Source: Paraburkholderia caballeronis (GTDB taxonomy: Bacteria; Pseudomonadota; Gammaproteobacteria; Burkholderiales; Burkholderiaceae). Taken from it: 64,000 bases of DNA. The stretch spans positions 1,178,001 to 1,242,000 of the forward strand of contig NZ_FNSR01000002.1 of assembly GCF_900104845.1 (NCBI RefSeq), read 5' to 3'. The notes under the pieces were generated by a model. The model was not told where the DNA came from, made no database searches, and saw only the letters and a program-made list of their open reading frames with translations. Position 1 is the stretch's first letter, and the number at the start of each line of letters is the position of its first letter. Below, one piece after another: positions 9,372-18,799 of this stretch. Both the position numbers and the translations under genes were made by a program.

Positions 9372-10759
9372 GTTGCTCCTTTCCCCGTGGAGAGCGGCAC
9401 CCACGCGGTGACGATCGTATGCCCCGGCTGCGAGCCGAGCGCCAGCGTGCCGCCGAATTTTTCGAGGCGCTCGCGCATGTTGCGCAGCCCCATCCCCGTG
9501 CGGGGGTCGGCCTGGGTTTCCTCGACGTCGAAGCCGCGGCCGTTGTCCGCGATCGTCAGCGTCGCGCCGCGCGACGACACTTCGAGCGTCAGCGCCGCGC
9601 GCGCCGCCTCGGCGTGCCGCACGATGTTCGTCAGCGCCTCCTGCGCGATCCGGAACAGCATCGTGTTCACCGCGTCCGGCAGCGGCGCCGCGTGCGTGTG
9701 CGCGATCTGCGTGAAACCGATCTCGATGCCGGCTTCCTCGCTCAGTTCGCGCGTCAACTGTTCGAGCGCGGCGGCGAGGCCGAGGTCGTCGAGCATCGCC
9801 GGGCGCAGCGCGTGCGAGATGCGGCGCACCTCGCGCAGCGTGTCGCCGAGCCGCGCGAGGCCGGTCGCGAGCGAGGTTTCCGCCGCGGGCACGCGCGTGC
9901 CGCTGCGTTCGATCTGCGCGAGCGCCGATTCGAGCAGCAGCTTCACCGACACCAGCATCTGGCTGATCCCGTCGTGCAGTTCGCGCGACAGCCGCGCGCG
10001 CTCGTTCTCCTGCGACTCGACGACCTGCTGCGCGAGCCGCTTCAGCTTTGCGTCGGTACTCCGGTATTCGCTGACGTTCAGCACCAGCGCGCCGAGCGCG
10101 ATCACGCCGACGCCCGTGAGCGCGATCACGCCGAGCCATTGCAGCGTGCTTTCGATGTTCGCGGACGCGCGCTGGTCGATCCGCGCGAGCGTCGAATCGA
10201 CGTCGTCCAGATAGATGCCGGTGCCGACCATCCAGCCCCAGCGTTCGAGCGGCACGACGTAACCGAGCTTCGGCGCGAGCCAGCCAGTGGACGGCCGCCG
10301 CCACGTGTAGCGCACGTAGCCGCCGCCGTGCGACGCGGCCGCGATCAGTTGCTGGATCGTCAGCGCGCCGGCCGGGTCGCGCAGGTCCCACAGGTTGCGG
10401 CCGACGAGATCCGGCTCGCGCGGGTGCATCAGCGAGCGGCCGTGCATGTCGTACACGAAGAAATAACCGTCGGGGCCGAAGTCCATTTTCTGCAGCACCG
10501 CGAGCGCCTGCTGCCGCAGCGCGTCGACGTCCGCGCCCGGTGCGCGCGACGCGTCGTACAACGGCGCGATCGCACTGGTTGCGAGGTCCACATAATGGCG
10601 AAGCTCGATTTCCTTGCTTGACAGGTACGCCGCCTGCATCGTCGAGTGTTGCGTCGCCGCAAGCGCGGTGGCCTGCTGCCGCACGCCGATTCCGATGCCG
10701 GCGATGGCCGCGAGGAACGGCACGACCGCGAGCAGAAAGATCTTCGTCTTGAGATTCAT
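9368..10759 (-). CDS. Cache-domain sensor histidine kinase
   Basis: This 463-residue inner-membrane kinase has TM1 at about residues 7-24 and a periplasmic single-Cache domain at about 30-205 (FGPDGYFFVYDMHGRSLMHP is the diagnostic Cache strand). TM2 lies at about 208-228. A HisKA_3 dimerisation domain has the phospho-accepting His262 in RELHDGISQ, and a C-terminal HATPase follows with an N-box (EALTNIVRHAEA) and G boxes (DNGRGFD, GMGLRNM). Cache domains of this kind usually sense small carboxylates. It is translationally coupled to the downstream regulator. Confidence 0.93.
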   Translation of the reverse strand: MNLKTKIFLLAVVPFLAAIAGIGIGVRQQATALAATQHSTMQAAYLSSKEIELRHYVDLATSAIAPLYDASRAPGADVDALRQQALAVLQKMDFGPDGYFFVYDMHGRSLMHPREPDLVGRNLWDLRDPAGALTIQQLIAAASHGGGYVRYTWRRPSTGWLAPKLGYVVPLERWGWMVGTGIYLDDVDSTLARIDQRASANIESTLQWLGVIALTGVGVIALGALVLNVSEYRSTDAKLKRLAQQVVESQENERARLSRELHDGISQMLVSVKLLLESALAQIERSGTRVPAAETSLATGLARLGDTLREVRRISHALRPAMLDDLGLAAALEQLTRELSEEAGIEIGFTQIAHTHAAPLPDAVNTMLFRIAQEALTNIVRHAEAARAALTLEVSSRGATLTIADNGRGFDVEETQADPRTGMGLRNMRERLEKFGGTLALGSQPGHTIVTAWVPLSTGKGAT

Positions 10760-10774
10760 CGTAGAAGCGCGGCA

Positions 10775-10806
10775 CTCTACGTAGTAGTACGTAGAGCGGT
10801 TACGTA
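10775..10806. promoter_or_regulatory. Candidate operator: palindrome of TACGTA boxes
   Basis: A perfect 9-bp inverted repeat CTCTACGTA-GTAG-TACGTAGAG (10775-10796) contains two TACGTA hexamers. A third TACGTA lies at 10801-10806. The cluster is 16 bases upstream of the kinase start, in the region shared with the divergent transporter gene. NarL-type regulators often bind short TAC-containing inverted heptamers, so this is a good site for the adjacent regulator or autoregulation. Confidence 0.6.
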
Positions 10807-10970
10807 ATTGTCCGCTTGTCGCTAACTGGGCGAAAGCGAATACTACACGCCCACAGCATGGCGCACCTTCGCCATGCGCCGCGCCGCGTTACGCTACGAT
10901 GCAACACACCGGCGGCGCGCGGGGCCCGGTCCCATGCCGGGCATTCAGATAATCACAAACAGGAGACGCC

Positions 10971-13058
10971 ATGAATCGGACTTCCAGTTTCGTCGTCTGG
11001 ACGCTTGTCGCGCTGCTTGGCGCGTTCGCGTTCGGCACCATCGCGCTCGCGCAAGGCGAGCGGGTCAGCGCGTTATGGATCGTGATCTGCGCGATCTGCG
11101 TATACCTGATCGCCTACCGCTTCTATAGCCGCTTCATCGCCAGCAAGGTGCTGCAACTCGACGGCCTGCGGATGACGCCGGCCGTGCGCTACAACGACGG
11201 CCTCGACTACGTGCCGACGAATCGCATCGTGCTGTTCGGTCACCACTTCGCGGCGATCGCGGGCGCGGGTCCGCTGGTCGGTCCGGTGCTCGCCGCGCAG
11301 ATGGGTTATCTGCCCGGCATGCTGTGGATTCTCGCGGGCGTCGTGTTCGCGGGCGCGGTGCAGGACTTCGTCGTGCTGTTCATCTCGACGCGCCGTGACG
11401 GCCGCTCGCTCGGCGACCTCGTGAAGATGGAACTCGGGCCGATCCCCGGCGTGATCGCGCTGTTCGGCACGTTCCTGATCATGATCATCATCCTCGCGGT
11501 GCTCGCGCTGATCGTCGTGAAGGCGCTGACGAATTCGCCGTGGGGCACGTTCACCGTCGCCGCGACGATTCCGATCGCGCTGTTCATGGGCGTCTATCTG
11601 CGCTTCATCCGCCCGGGCAGGATCGGCGAAGTGTCGATCATCGGCTTCGTGCTGCTGATGGCGTCGATCGCGTTCGGCCAGACCGTGCACGATTCGCCGG
11701 AACTCGCCGCGTGGTTCACGTTCACCGGCACGCAACTGACGTGGATCCTGATCGGCTACGGCTTCGTCGCATCGGTGCTGCCGGTGTGGCTGCTGCTCGC
11801 GCCGCGCGATTACCTGTCCACGTTCCTGAAGATCGGCACGATCGTCGCGCTCGCGGTCGGCATCCTGATCGTCGCGCCGGAACTGAAGATGCCGGCGCTG
11901 ACGAAGTTCGTCGACGGCTCCGGTCCGGTGTGGTCGGGCAACCTGTTCCCGTTCCTGTTCATCACGATCGCGTGCGGTTCGGTGTCGGGCTTCCACGCGC
12001 TGATCTCGTCGGGCACGACGCCGAAGCTGCTCGACAACGAAACCAACGCGCGCTTCATCGGCTACGGCGGCATGCTGATGGAGTCGTTCGTCGCGATCAT
12101 GGCGCTCGTCGCCGCGTCGGTGATCGAGCCGGGCGTGTACTTCGCGATGAACGCGCCGCTCGCGGTGCTCGGCACGACGCCGGACGCCGTTGCGCACACG
12201 GTCGGCCAGTGGGGCTTCGTGCTGACGCCCGACATGCTCACGCAGACCGCGCAGGCGGTCGGCGAAACGACGATCGTGTCGCGCGCCGGCGGCGCGCCGA
12301 CGCTGGCGGTCGGCATGGCGCAGATCCTGCACCAGGTGATCGGCGGCCAGGCGATGATGGCGTTCTGGTATCACTTCGCGATCCTGTTCGAGGCGCTGTT
12401 CATCCTGACCGCGGTCGATGCGGGCACGCGCGCGGGCCGCTTCATGCTGCAGGATCTGCTCGGCACGTTCCATCCGTCGCTCAAGCGCACCGAATCGCTG
12501 CCGGCCAACCTGATCGCGACCGGCCTGTGCGTCGCCGCGTGGGGCTACTTCCTGTATCAGGGCGTCGTCGATCCGCTCGGCGGCATCAATACGCTGTGGC
12601 CGCTGTTCGGCATCTCGAACCAGATGCTCGCGGGCATCGCGCTGATGCTCGGCACCGTCGTGCTGTTCAAGATGAAGCGCGAACGCTACGCGTGGGTGAC
12701 CGCCGCGCCGACGCTGTGGCTGCTCATCTGCACGCTGACCGCCGGCTCGCAGAAGATCTTCTCGGCCGACCCGAAGGTGAGTTTCGTCGCGCACGCGTCG
12801 AAGCTGTCGGCGGCGCTCGCGGACGGCAAGATCGTCGCGCCGGCGAAGTCGGTCGAGCAGATGCAGCAGATGATCTTCAACGACTACGTCGATGCGGGGC
12901 TGTCCGCGCTGTTCATCTTCGTGGTCGTCGCGGTCGTCGTGTACGGGCTGATCGCGATCGTTCGCGCGCGCCGCATCGATCGTCCGACCGTGAAGGAAGC
13001 GCCGTACGAGCCGATGCCGGTCGGCGGCGTCGTCTCGCGCGCGGGCGCCGCGCATTGA
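10971..13058 (+). CDS. CstA-family peptide/pyruvate transporter
   Basis: This 695-residue multi-helix membrane protein belongs to the carbon starvation CstA/BtsT family. Signature segments are [40 protein letters not shown] and the [14 protein letters not shown] loop. In E. coli, BtsT is a pyruvate importer and CstA takes up pyruvate and peptides; which applies here is not readable from sequence. A clear AGGAGA lies upstream of the ATG. It is followed by a YbdD-like gene, the usual partner. The divergent Cache kinase/regulator pair suggests regulation by an external carboxylate. Confidence 0.95.
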   Translation: MNRTSSFVVWTLVALLGAFAFGTIALAQGERVSALWIVICAICVYLIAYRFYSRFIASKVLQLDGLRMTPAVRYNDGLDYVPTNRIVLFGHHFAAIAGAGPLVGPVLAAQMGYLPGMLWILAGVVFAGAVQDFVVLFISTRRDGRSLGDLVKMELGPIPGVIALFGTFLIMIIILAVLALIVVKALTNSPWGTFTVAATIPIALFMGVYLRFIRPGRIGEVSIIGFVLLMASIAFGQTVHDSPELAAWFTFTGTQLTWILIGYGFVASVLPVWLLLAPRDYLSTFLKIGTIVALAVGILIVAPELKMPALTKFVDGSGPVWSGNLFPFLFITIACGSVSGFHALISSGTTPKLLDNETNARFIGYGGMLMESFVAIMALVAASVIEPGVYFAMNAPLAVLGTTPDAVAHTVGQWGFVLTPDMLTQTAQAVGETTIVSRAGGAPTLAVGMAQILHQVIGGQAMMAFWYHFAILFEALFILTAVDAGTRAGRFMLQDLLGTFHPSLKRTESLPANLIATGLCVAAWGYFLYQGVVDPLGGINTLWPLFGISNQMLAGIALMLGTVVLFKMKRERYAWVTAAPTLWLLICTLTAGSQKIFSADPKVSFVAHASKLSAALADGKIVAPAKSVEQMQQMIFNDYVDAGLSALFIFVVVAVVVYGLIAIVRARRIDRPTVKEAPYEPMPVGGVVSRAGAAH

Positions 13059-13072
13059 TAAAGGAGCGCACG

Positions 13073-13279
13073 ATGTTCACCGGACTGCGTGACAACGTTC
13101 AGACCGCCGGCCGTTACCTTGGCCAGGCGATGCGGCTGATGGTCGGCCTGCCGGACTACGACGGTTACGTCGCGCACCTGCGCGCGACGCATCCGGACCG
13201 GCCCGTGATGACGTACGAGGAGTTCTTCCGCGAGCGTCAGAACGCGCGGTACGGGTCCGGCGCGGGCAAGTGCTGCTGA
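13073..13279 (+). CDS. YbdD/YjiX-family small protein
   Basis: This 68-residue protein matches the short YbdD/YjiX family (DUF466 type), which nearly always follows cstA or btsT. Conserved features are the N-terminal helix ([20 protein letters not shown]), the [22 protein letters not shown] core and a C-terminal CC. It starts 14 bases after the transporter stop with AAGGAG upstream. E. coli YbdD supports CstA function, so the same role is inferred. Confidence 0.9.
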   Translation: MFTGLRDNVQTAGRYLGQAMRLMVGLPDYDGYVAHLRATHPDRPVMTYEEFFRERQNARYGSGAGKCC

Positions 13280-13332
13280 TGGCGGGCCTGAAACCGTCCG
13301 CCTGAATCGGAATTGGGCGGACGAAGGAAAAG

Positions 13333-13368
13333 AAAAGCGCGACGGTCGACAGGCCGTTGCGCTTTTTT
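13333..13368 (+). terminator. Rho-independent terminator of the transporter operon
   Basis: A 13-bp stem (arms 13333-13345 and 13354-13366, one G-T pair) is followed by a T-run. It lies just after the YbdD-like gene. Confidence 0.88.
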
Positions 13369-13408
13369 CATGCGGCCCGTAGCGGCGCGTAACCGGAACG
13401 GAAAAGAG

Positions 13409-13442
13409 AAAGGGCGCAACGGAACGAACCGTTGCGCCCTTT
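13409..13442. terminator. Second terminator, likely for hpnH
   Basis: A perfect 14-bp stem has arms 13409-13422 and 13429-13442, A-rich on one side and T-rich on the other. It sits downstream of the minus-strand hpnH, back to back with the preceding terminator. Confidence 0.85.
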
Positions 13443-13486
13443 CCGGTGCGCGAAGCATGCGCCGCCTGCGAGGCGGCGCGGCGGAC

Positions 13487-14638
13487 TCAATGCGCGGCGA
13501 CCGTCGCCGGCTTCTTCGTCTGCGCGGCGACCTTGATCTCCTCGAGCTTGATCTCGACGTGGCGCGAGAACACGTACTCGGCGGGCCGCTGGCCTTCGAG
13601 CGGGATGTCCTTCGCGAACGCGCCTTTGGTCCGCGGGCCGGTCAGCGACACCTTTAGCGCCTTCAGCGGGTGCGCGACCGTGTCCATCACGGCGGTCGCC
13701 TCGAAGCCGCAGTGGACCATGCAGTCCGCGCACTTCTCGTAGTTGCCGGTGCCGTACTTGTCCCAGTCGGTGGTTTCCATCAGCTCCTTGAAGGTCTTCA
13801 CGTAACCTTCGCCGACCAGGTAACACGGCTTCTGCCAGCCGAACACCGTGCGCGCCGGGTTGCCCCACGGCGTGCATTCGTAGGTCTGGTTGCCCGCGAG
13901 GAAGTCGAGGAACAGGCTCGACTGGCTGAACGACCAGTTCTTGCCGTTGTTGCCGCGCTTGAAGATTTCGCGGAACAGCTTCTTCGTCTTGTCGCGGTTC
14001 AGGAAGTGCTGCTGGTCCGGCGCGCGTTCGTACGCGTAGCCCGGCGACACCGTGATGCCGTCGACGCCGATCGGGCCGAGCGTGTCGAAGAACTTCGCGA
14101 CGCGCTCCGGCACCGCGTCGTTGAACAGCGTGCAGTTGATGTTCACGCGGAAGCCGCGGCGCTTCGCTTCCTTGATCGCCGCGACGGCCTTGTCGTACGT
14201 GCCTTCCTGCGACACCGAATGGTCGTGCGCCTCGCGGTCGCCGTCCAGGTGGACCGACCAGACGAAATACGGGCTCGGCTCGTAGTCGTCCATCTTCTTT
14301 TCCATCAGCAGCGCGTTCGTGCACAGGTACACGAACTTCTTGCGCGCCATGATGCCCTTCACGATCTGCGGCATTTCCTTGTGCAGCAGCGGTTCGCCGC
14401 CGGCGATCGAGACGACCGGCGCGCCGCATTCGTCGACGGCTTCGAGGCATTCGGCGAGCGACAGGCGCTGGTTCAGGATCGGATCCGGATAATCGATCTT
14501 GCCGCAGCCATTGCAGGCGAGATTGCAGCGGAACAGCGGTTCGAGCATCAGCGCGAGCGGGTAGCGCTTGTTGCCGCCGAAATGCTGGCGGGCGATATAC
14601 GCGCCAACGCGGACTTTCTGTAGCAGCGGAATAGACAA
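13487..14638 (-). CDS. hpnH: Adenosyl-hopene transferase HpnH (radical SAM)
   Basis: HpnH joins adenosine to the hopene side chain. The [4Fe-4S] cluster motif CNLACNGC gives Cys38, Cys42 and Cys45, followed by VVSIAGGEPLLH (the GGE motif) and a C-terminal SPASM-like Cys group (CTPWG, CADCMVHCG). I place the start at the TTG at 14638 (M-SIPLLQKVRVGAYI), because AAGGAGG lies seven bases upstream and the protein then begins as the family does. The frame does extend nine codons further. The Shine-Dalgarno overlaps the ispH stop codon, so the two are coupled. Confidence 0.94.
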   Translation of the reverse strand: MSIPLLQKVRVGAYIARQHFGGNKRYPLALMLEPLFRCNLACNGCGKIDYPDPILNQRLSLAECLEAVDECGAPVVSIAGGEPLLHKEMPQIVKGIMARKKFVYLCTNALLMEKKMDDYEPSPYFVWSVHLDGDREAHDHSVSQEGTYDKAVAAIKEAKRRGFRVNINCTLFNDAVPERVAKFFDTLGPIGVDGITVSPGYAYERAPDQQHFLNRDKTKKLFREIFKRGNNGKNWSFSQSSLFLDFLAGNQTYECTPWGNPARTVFGWQKPCYLVGEGYVKTFKELMETTDWDKYGTGNYEKCADCMVHCGFEATAVMDTVAHPLKALKVSLTGPRTKGAFAKDIPLEGQRPAEYVFSRHVEIKLEEIKVAAQTKKPATVAAH

Positions 14639-14648
14639 GGTGTCCTCC

Positions 14649-15593
14649 TTAAACTTCGCGGGCAACGAGCGGCTGCAGCAGCTTCGTCGGCAGCTTGAAC
14701 TCGACTTTTTCTTCGCGGCCTTCCATCGTCGACACTTCGACCGGACCCAGCGCGCGCAGTGCGTCGATGACGTTTTCGACCATTTCTTCGGGCGCCGACG
14801 CGCCGGCGGTGATGCCGACCGTCTGCGCGTTGGCGAACCATTCGACCTTCACTTCGGACCCGTCCGCGACGAGGTAGCTCGGCACGCCCGTTTCGCTGCC
14901 GATTTCGCGCAGCCGGTTCGAATTCGAGCTGTTCGTCGCGCCGACCACCAGCAGCACGTCCACCTGCGTGGACAGATCGCGCACCGCCGCCTGGCGGTTC
15001 TGCGTCGCGTAGCAGATGTCGCGCGTGTCGGGGCCGACGATGTCGGTGAAGCGCGCGAGCAGCGCATCGATGATGCCACGGGTGTCGTCGACCGACAGCG
15101 TCGTCTGCGTGACGTACGCGAGCGGCGCGTCGAGCGGCAGATCGAGCGTCGCGACCTCGGCTTCGCTCTGCACGAGCAGCACGGTGCCGGGAATCTGGCC
15201 GATCGTGCCTTCGACTTCCGGGTGGCCGGCGTGGCCGATCAGGATCAGCGTGCGGCCCGCCGCGACGTACTGGCGACCCTGCACGTGAACCTTCGTGACG
15301 AGCGGGCAGGTGGCGTCGAGCACGTCGAGGCTGCGTTCGTCGGCGGCGCGCTCGACGGTCTTTGCGACGCCGTGCGCGCTGAAAATGGCGACTGCGCCTG
15401 CCGGCACTTCATCCAGCTCTTCCACGAAACGGGCGCCCTTGTTGCGCAGATTTTCGACCACGTGACGGTTGTGGACAATTTCATGGCGCACGTAGACCGG
15501 CGCGCCGTGTTTCTGCAATGCGCGATCGACGATTTCGATTGCGCGAACAACCCCCGCACAAAAGCCGCGGGGCTGGGCAAGGATGACTCGCAT
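14649..15593 (-). CDS. ispH: 4-hydroxy-3-methylbut-2-enyl diphosphate reductase
   Basis: IspH catalyses the last step of the MEP pathway, making IPP and DMAPP. The three iron-sulfur ligands are visible: Cys12 (QPRGFCAG), Cys96 ([11 protein letters not shown]) and Cys194 ([10 protein letters not shown]). Conserved FSAHGV, HPEVEGT, the TQTTLS turn and NSSNSNRL are present. At 314 residues the length is standard. Placement directly upstream of hpnH supplies isoprenoid precursors next to hopanoid modification. The start is the conserved [14 protein letters not shown]; an upstream in-frame extension does not look like protein. Confidence 0.96.
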   Translation of the reverse strand: MRVILAQPRGFCAGVVRAIEIVDRALQKHGAPVYVRHEIVHNRHVVENLRNKGARFVEELDEVPAGAVAIFSAHGVAKTVERAADERSLDVLDATCPLVTKVHVQGRQYVAAGRTLILIGHAGHPEVEGTIGQIPGTVLLVQSEAEVATLDLPLDAPLAYVTQTTLSVDDTRGIIDALLARFTDIVGPDTRDICYATQNRQAAVRDLSTQVDVLLVVGATNSSNSNRLREIGSETGVPSYLVADGSEVKVEWFANAQTVGITAGASAPEEMVENVIDALRALGPVEVSTMEGREEKVEFKLPTKLLQPLVAREV

Positions 15594-15901
15594 AGGATGG
15601 CGAACTCCGACTGACGCGGGTTTCGAAGAAGCCGGTAAATGTGACTTTATCGCCGCGACCATCAATATTAAAGAGGTGCATATTGCCGGTTTGGGACCGG
15701 CGCACCAGGACAAAACGCGCATTTTAACCTTATCGCCGTCCGTTTGCTGGACCACGCACCGACTGCGGCGTCCACGCGACGGCCGGCCGGAAGGGCCTCC
15801 TGCCGTGACGCAATGCACCACGGCGCGCGAACCCTTTAGAATACCCATCCCGTCGGCCATCAGCGGCCAGCCGGGTAAAAACCACTCCTGTAACCCCGTT
15901 G
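15594..15901. other. Intergenic region between divergent ispH and hpnC
   Basis: This gap of about 308 bases must hold the ispH-hpnH and hpnC-hpnB promoters. An A+T-richer stretch (15640-15740, with ATCAATATTAAAGAGG) stands out, but no convincingly spaced -35/-10 pair was found. No coding potential was seen. Confidence 0.5.
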
Positions 15902-16768
15902 ATGGAAGCCGACCACTACGAAAATTTCCCGGTCGCGGGCGTTTTGCTGCCGAAGGCGCTGCGCGCCCCGGTTGGCGTGATCTATCACGTCGTCCGCACC
16001 GCCGCCGAGATCGCAGACGAAGGCGACTGGAGTCCGCCCGAGCGCCACGCGCGGCTCGCGGATTTCCGCGCGGGCCTCGACGCGGTCGCGCGCGGCCGCG
16101 CCGCGCCGGTGCATCCGACGCTGTTCGCAAAACTCGCGGACGCGGTGCGGCGCCACGGGCTGCCGCTGGAACCGTTCTACGAGCTGGTGTCGGCGTTCGA
16201 GCAGGACGTCGACACCATGCGCTATGCGGACCGGCCGTCGCTGCTCGACTATTGCAGCCGGTCCGCGAATCCGGTCGGGGAGCTGATGCTGCGCCTGATC
16301 GGCGCCGCGACGCCGGAAAATCTGGCCGATTCCGATTCGATCTGCACCGGCCTGCAACTGGTCAGCCTGCTGCGGGACATTCCGACCGACTGGCAGCGCG
16401 GCCGCGTGTACCTGCCGCTCGCGGAGCGGCGGCGCTTCGGCGTGTCCGAGGCGCACATCGCGGCCGGCATTGTCGACGACGCGTGGCGCGCGCTGATGCG
16501 CCACGAAATCGCGCACGCGCGTGCGCTGATCGTGCGCGGCGCGCCGCTCGCGCTGCGCGTGCCGGGCCGTTTCGGGCTGGAGCTGTGCAGCGTCGTGCAC
16601 GGCGCGCTGCGGGTGCTGGACCGCATCGAGCACGCCGACTACGACGTTTTCTACAACCGCCCGGCGCTGCACGCAGCCGACTGGGCGATCATTCTGTTGC
16701 GCACGGCGGCGATGTGGCTGTCGCGGCGCGTCGGCGCGCGTCTGCCGTCGATCGAGGGTAATGCATGA
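15902..16768 (+). CDS. hpnC: Hydroxysqualene synthase HpnC
   Basis: This 288-residue squalene/phytoene-synthase-family enzyme converts presqualene diphosphate to hydroxysqualene. The opening [17 protein letters not shown] is the HpnC signature. The first Asp-rich region is altered to [10 protein letters not shown], and a second ([22 protein letters not shown]) carries the conserved LRDIPxDxxxGR pattern. The ATG at 15902 is preceded by an in-frame TTG. It overlaps hpnB by four bases. Confidence 0.9.
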   Translation: MEADHYENFPVAGVLLPKALRAPVGVIYHVVRTAAEIADEGDWSPPERHARLADFRAGLDAVARGRAAPVHPTLFAKLADAVRRHGLPLEPFYELVSAFEQDVDTMRYADRPSLLDYCSRSANPVGELMLRLIGAATPENLADSDSICTGLQLVSLLRDIPTDWQRGRVYLPLAERRRFGVSEAHIAAGIVDDAWRALMRHEIAHARALIVRGAPLALRVPGRFGLELCSVVHGALRVLDRIEHADYDVFYNRPALHAADWAIILLRTAAMWLSRRVGARLPSIEGNA

Positions 16769-17943
16769 TCACGACCATCCTGTTTGCGCTGTCCTGTCTG
16801 TCCCTCTTGATCTGGTGCGTGCTGCTGTTCGCGCGCGGCGGCTTCTGGCGCGCCCGCCCGGCCGAGCCGGTCGCGGCCGTCGCGCCGGAAGGCGGCTGGC
16901 CGGCGGCCGTCGCCGTGGTGCCGGCGCGCAACGAGGCCGACGCGATCGGCGAGGCGGTCGCGTCGCTGCTGACGCAGGACTACGCGGGCGATTTCCACGT
17001 GATCGTGATCGACGACCACAGCACCGACGGCACCGCCGATGCGGCGCGCGCGGCCGCGCTGCGGCTGCAATGCCCGGAAAAGCTGACGGTCGTGACGGCG
17101 AAGCCGCTGCCACCGGGCTGGTCCGGCAAGGTGTGGGCGCAGTCGCAGGGGATCGACGCGGTGCGCACGCTCGGGCTGCCGGCCGACTACCTGCTGCTGA
17201 CCGACGCGGACATCGGCCATCCGGCCGACGCGCTCACGCAACTCGTCGCGCGCGCCATCGCGGAAGGCCGCGACCTCGTCTCGCTGATGGTGCGGCTGCG
17301 CTGCGACTCGTTGTGGGAAAAGGCGCTGATTCCGGCGTTCGTGTTCTTCTTCGCGAAGCTGTACCCGTTCTCGTGGGTCAACAACCCGCGCAACCGGACC
17401 GCCGCGGCGGCCGGCGGCTGCATGCTGGTGCGCCGGACGGCGCTCGAAGAGGCGGGCGGCATCGAGTCGATCCGTGCGGAACTGATCGACGATTGCAGCC
17501 TCGCCGCGCGCATCAAGCATCGCGGCAGCGGCCGGCATCCGATCCGGCTCGACGTCGCCGCGCGCAGCGTGTCGCTGCGTCCGTACGATAGCTGGAAGGA
17601 CATCTGGAACATGATCGCGCGCACCGCGTTCACGCAGCTGCACTATTCGGCGTGGCAACTGGCCGGCACGCTCGCGGGAATGGCGATCATCTATCTGGCG
17701 CCCCCCGTTGTCGCGCTCGTGCTCGGGCCGAAGGGCTGGCCCGCGTGGCTTGCATGGGCCGCGATGTGCTGCGCGTATGCGCCGATGCTCGGCTATTACC
17801 GGCGCTCGCCGCTGTGGGCGCCGTTCCTGCCGCTCGTCGCGCTGTTCTACGTCGGCGCGACGTTCGCGTCCGCGTGGCGCTTCTGGCGCGGCAAGGGCGG
17901 GCAGTGGAAGGCGCGCGTGCAGGCGCCGGTGCAGGGGCGCTGA
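16765..17943 (+). CDS. hpnB: Hopanoid-associated glycosyltransferase HpnB
   Basis: This 392-residue membrane GT2-type glycosyltransferase has an N-terminal helix (residues 1-24). The GT-A domain starts VAVVPARNEADAIGEAVASL, with IVIDDHSTDGT, the DxD-like TDADIGH and an acceptor-site IDDCSLAARIKHRG. At least two C-terminal membrane helices follow. The match to the hopene-associated HpnB subgroup is by overall pattern and context. Its in vivo glycan acceptor is not established from sequence. Confidence 0.88.
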   Translation: MITTILFALSCLSLLIWCVLLFARGGFWRARPAEPVAAVAPEGGWPAAVAVVPARNEADAIGEAVASLLTQDYAGDFHVIVIDDHSTDGTADAARAAALRLQCPEKLTVVTAKPLPPGWSGKVWAQSQGIDAVRTLGLPADYLLLTDADIGHPADALTQLVARAIAEGRDLVSLMVRLRCDSLWEKALIPAFVFFFAKLYPFSWVNNPRNRTAAAAGGCMLVRRTALEEAGGIESIRAELIDDCSLAARIKHRGSGRHPIRLDVAARSVSLRPYDSWKDIWNMIARTAFTQLHYSAWQLAGTLAGMAIIYLAPPVVALVLGPKGWPAWLAWAAMCCAYAPMLGYYRRSPLWAPFLPLVALFYVGATFASAWRFWRGKGGQWKARVQAPVQGR

Positions 17944-18012
17944 CCGCCGCGCCGTGCGTGCTATCGGGAGCCGCGCGATCCGGCGGCCCCGGCGTGAAAC
18001 GATGCCGGCGCG

Positions 18013-18651
18013 TTAACGCTGCGTCAGCATCATGTACATCTGGATCACCATGTCCGGCGAGAACGTGAACGGCACCCAGCCGTGGCCGGTATGGCGCATC
18101 ACCAGCAGACGGTCGCCGTTCGACTGCTTCTGCACCGCCATCACCGGATTGCGCGTCGACGCGAAGCGCCAGCCCGGCGGAATGTCGGGCGGCGGCTCCG
18201 GCAGCATCGACGCGCGCGCGTTCGCCAGTTCCTCGATCAGTTGACCGACCTGCATCGGGTGCAGCGACACCGTCTGCCCGCCGATCGTCATCGTGATTTC
18301 GTTCTGCGACGGACGGCCGACCTGGAGCGTCGGCGGCTCGGCGGCGGTTGCGTCTGCGGTTTCGGCTTCCGCAACGGCCACGGCGGTTTCACTGTCAGGC
18401 GCGGATGTTTCGGCCGTGGCGTCGTCGTCGTGCGACGGAATCGCGACGGCCGTTTCCGCGGCCTCGACCGGCGTGTTCACGCCAGCCGGCTGTTCGGTTA
18501 CCGCGTCGGCGGACGTTTCGGGAATAACGGCAGGCTGTTCTATGGCTACGGACGCCGGTTCGGCGGACTGCGCGGCAGGCGCCGCGGCGGCGACCTGGAT
18601 GAGCTGATCGACGCCCGCTTCGAGCGCGCCGATCTGGTCTTCAAGATTCAT
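18013..18651 (-). CDS. Hypothetical protein with Ala/Thr/Glu-rich N-terminal half
   Basis: I do not recognise a named domain. This 212-residue protein has a short N-terminal helix (MNLEDQIGALEAGVDQLIQV), an acidic low-complexity linker at about residues 20-105, and a well-formed C-terminal domain at 108-212 beginning NEITMTIGGQTVSLHPMQV. There is no signal peptide or membrane helix. The compositional split suggests an anchor, linker and folded module. It lies between hpnB and hpnA, but nothing links it to hopanoids except position. Confidence 0.75.
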   Translation of the reverse strand: MNLEDQIGALEAGVDQLIQVAAAAPAAQSAEPASVAIEQPAVIPETSADAVTEQPAGVNTPVEAAETAVAIPSHDDDATAETSAPDSETAVAVAEAETADATAAEPPTLQVGRPSQNEITMTIGGQTVSLHPMQVGQLIEELANARASMLPEPPPDIPPGWRFASTRNPVMAVQKQSNGDRLLVMRHTGHGWVPFTFSPDMVIQMYMMLTQR

Positions 18652-18799
18652 GCGAGGCTTCTTCAGGTAAGACCCGCGATTTTACCCGCTCGCAGCGCGG
18701 CTGCGTCCCGCGCCGTTGCGCGCATGTTGCAACAAAAGTTGTAACAAATTGCGCGATCGGCACGCGATCGGTACGGAACCGCTCGCCGTCGCCGCCCGC

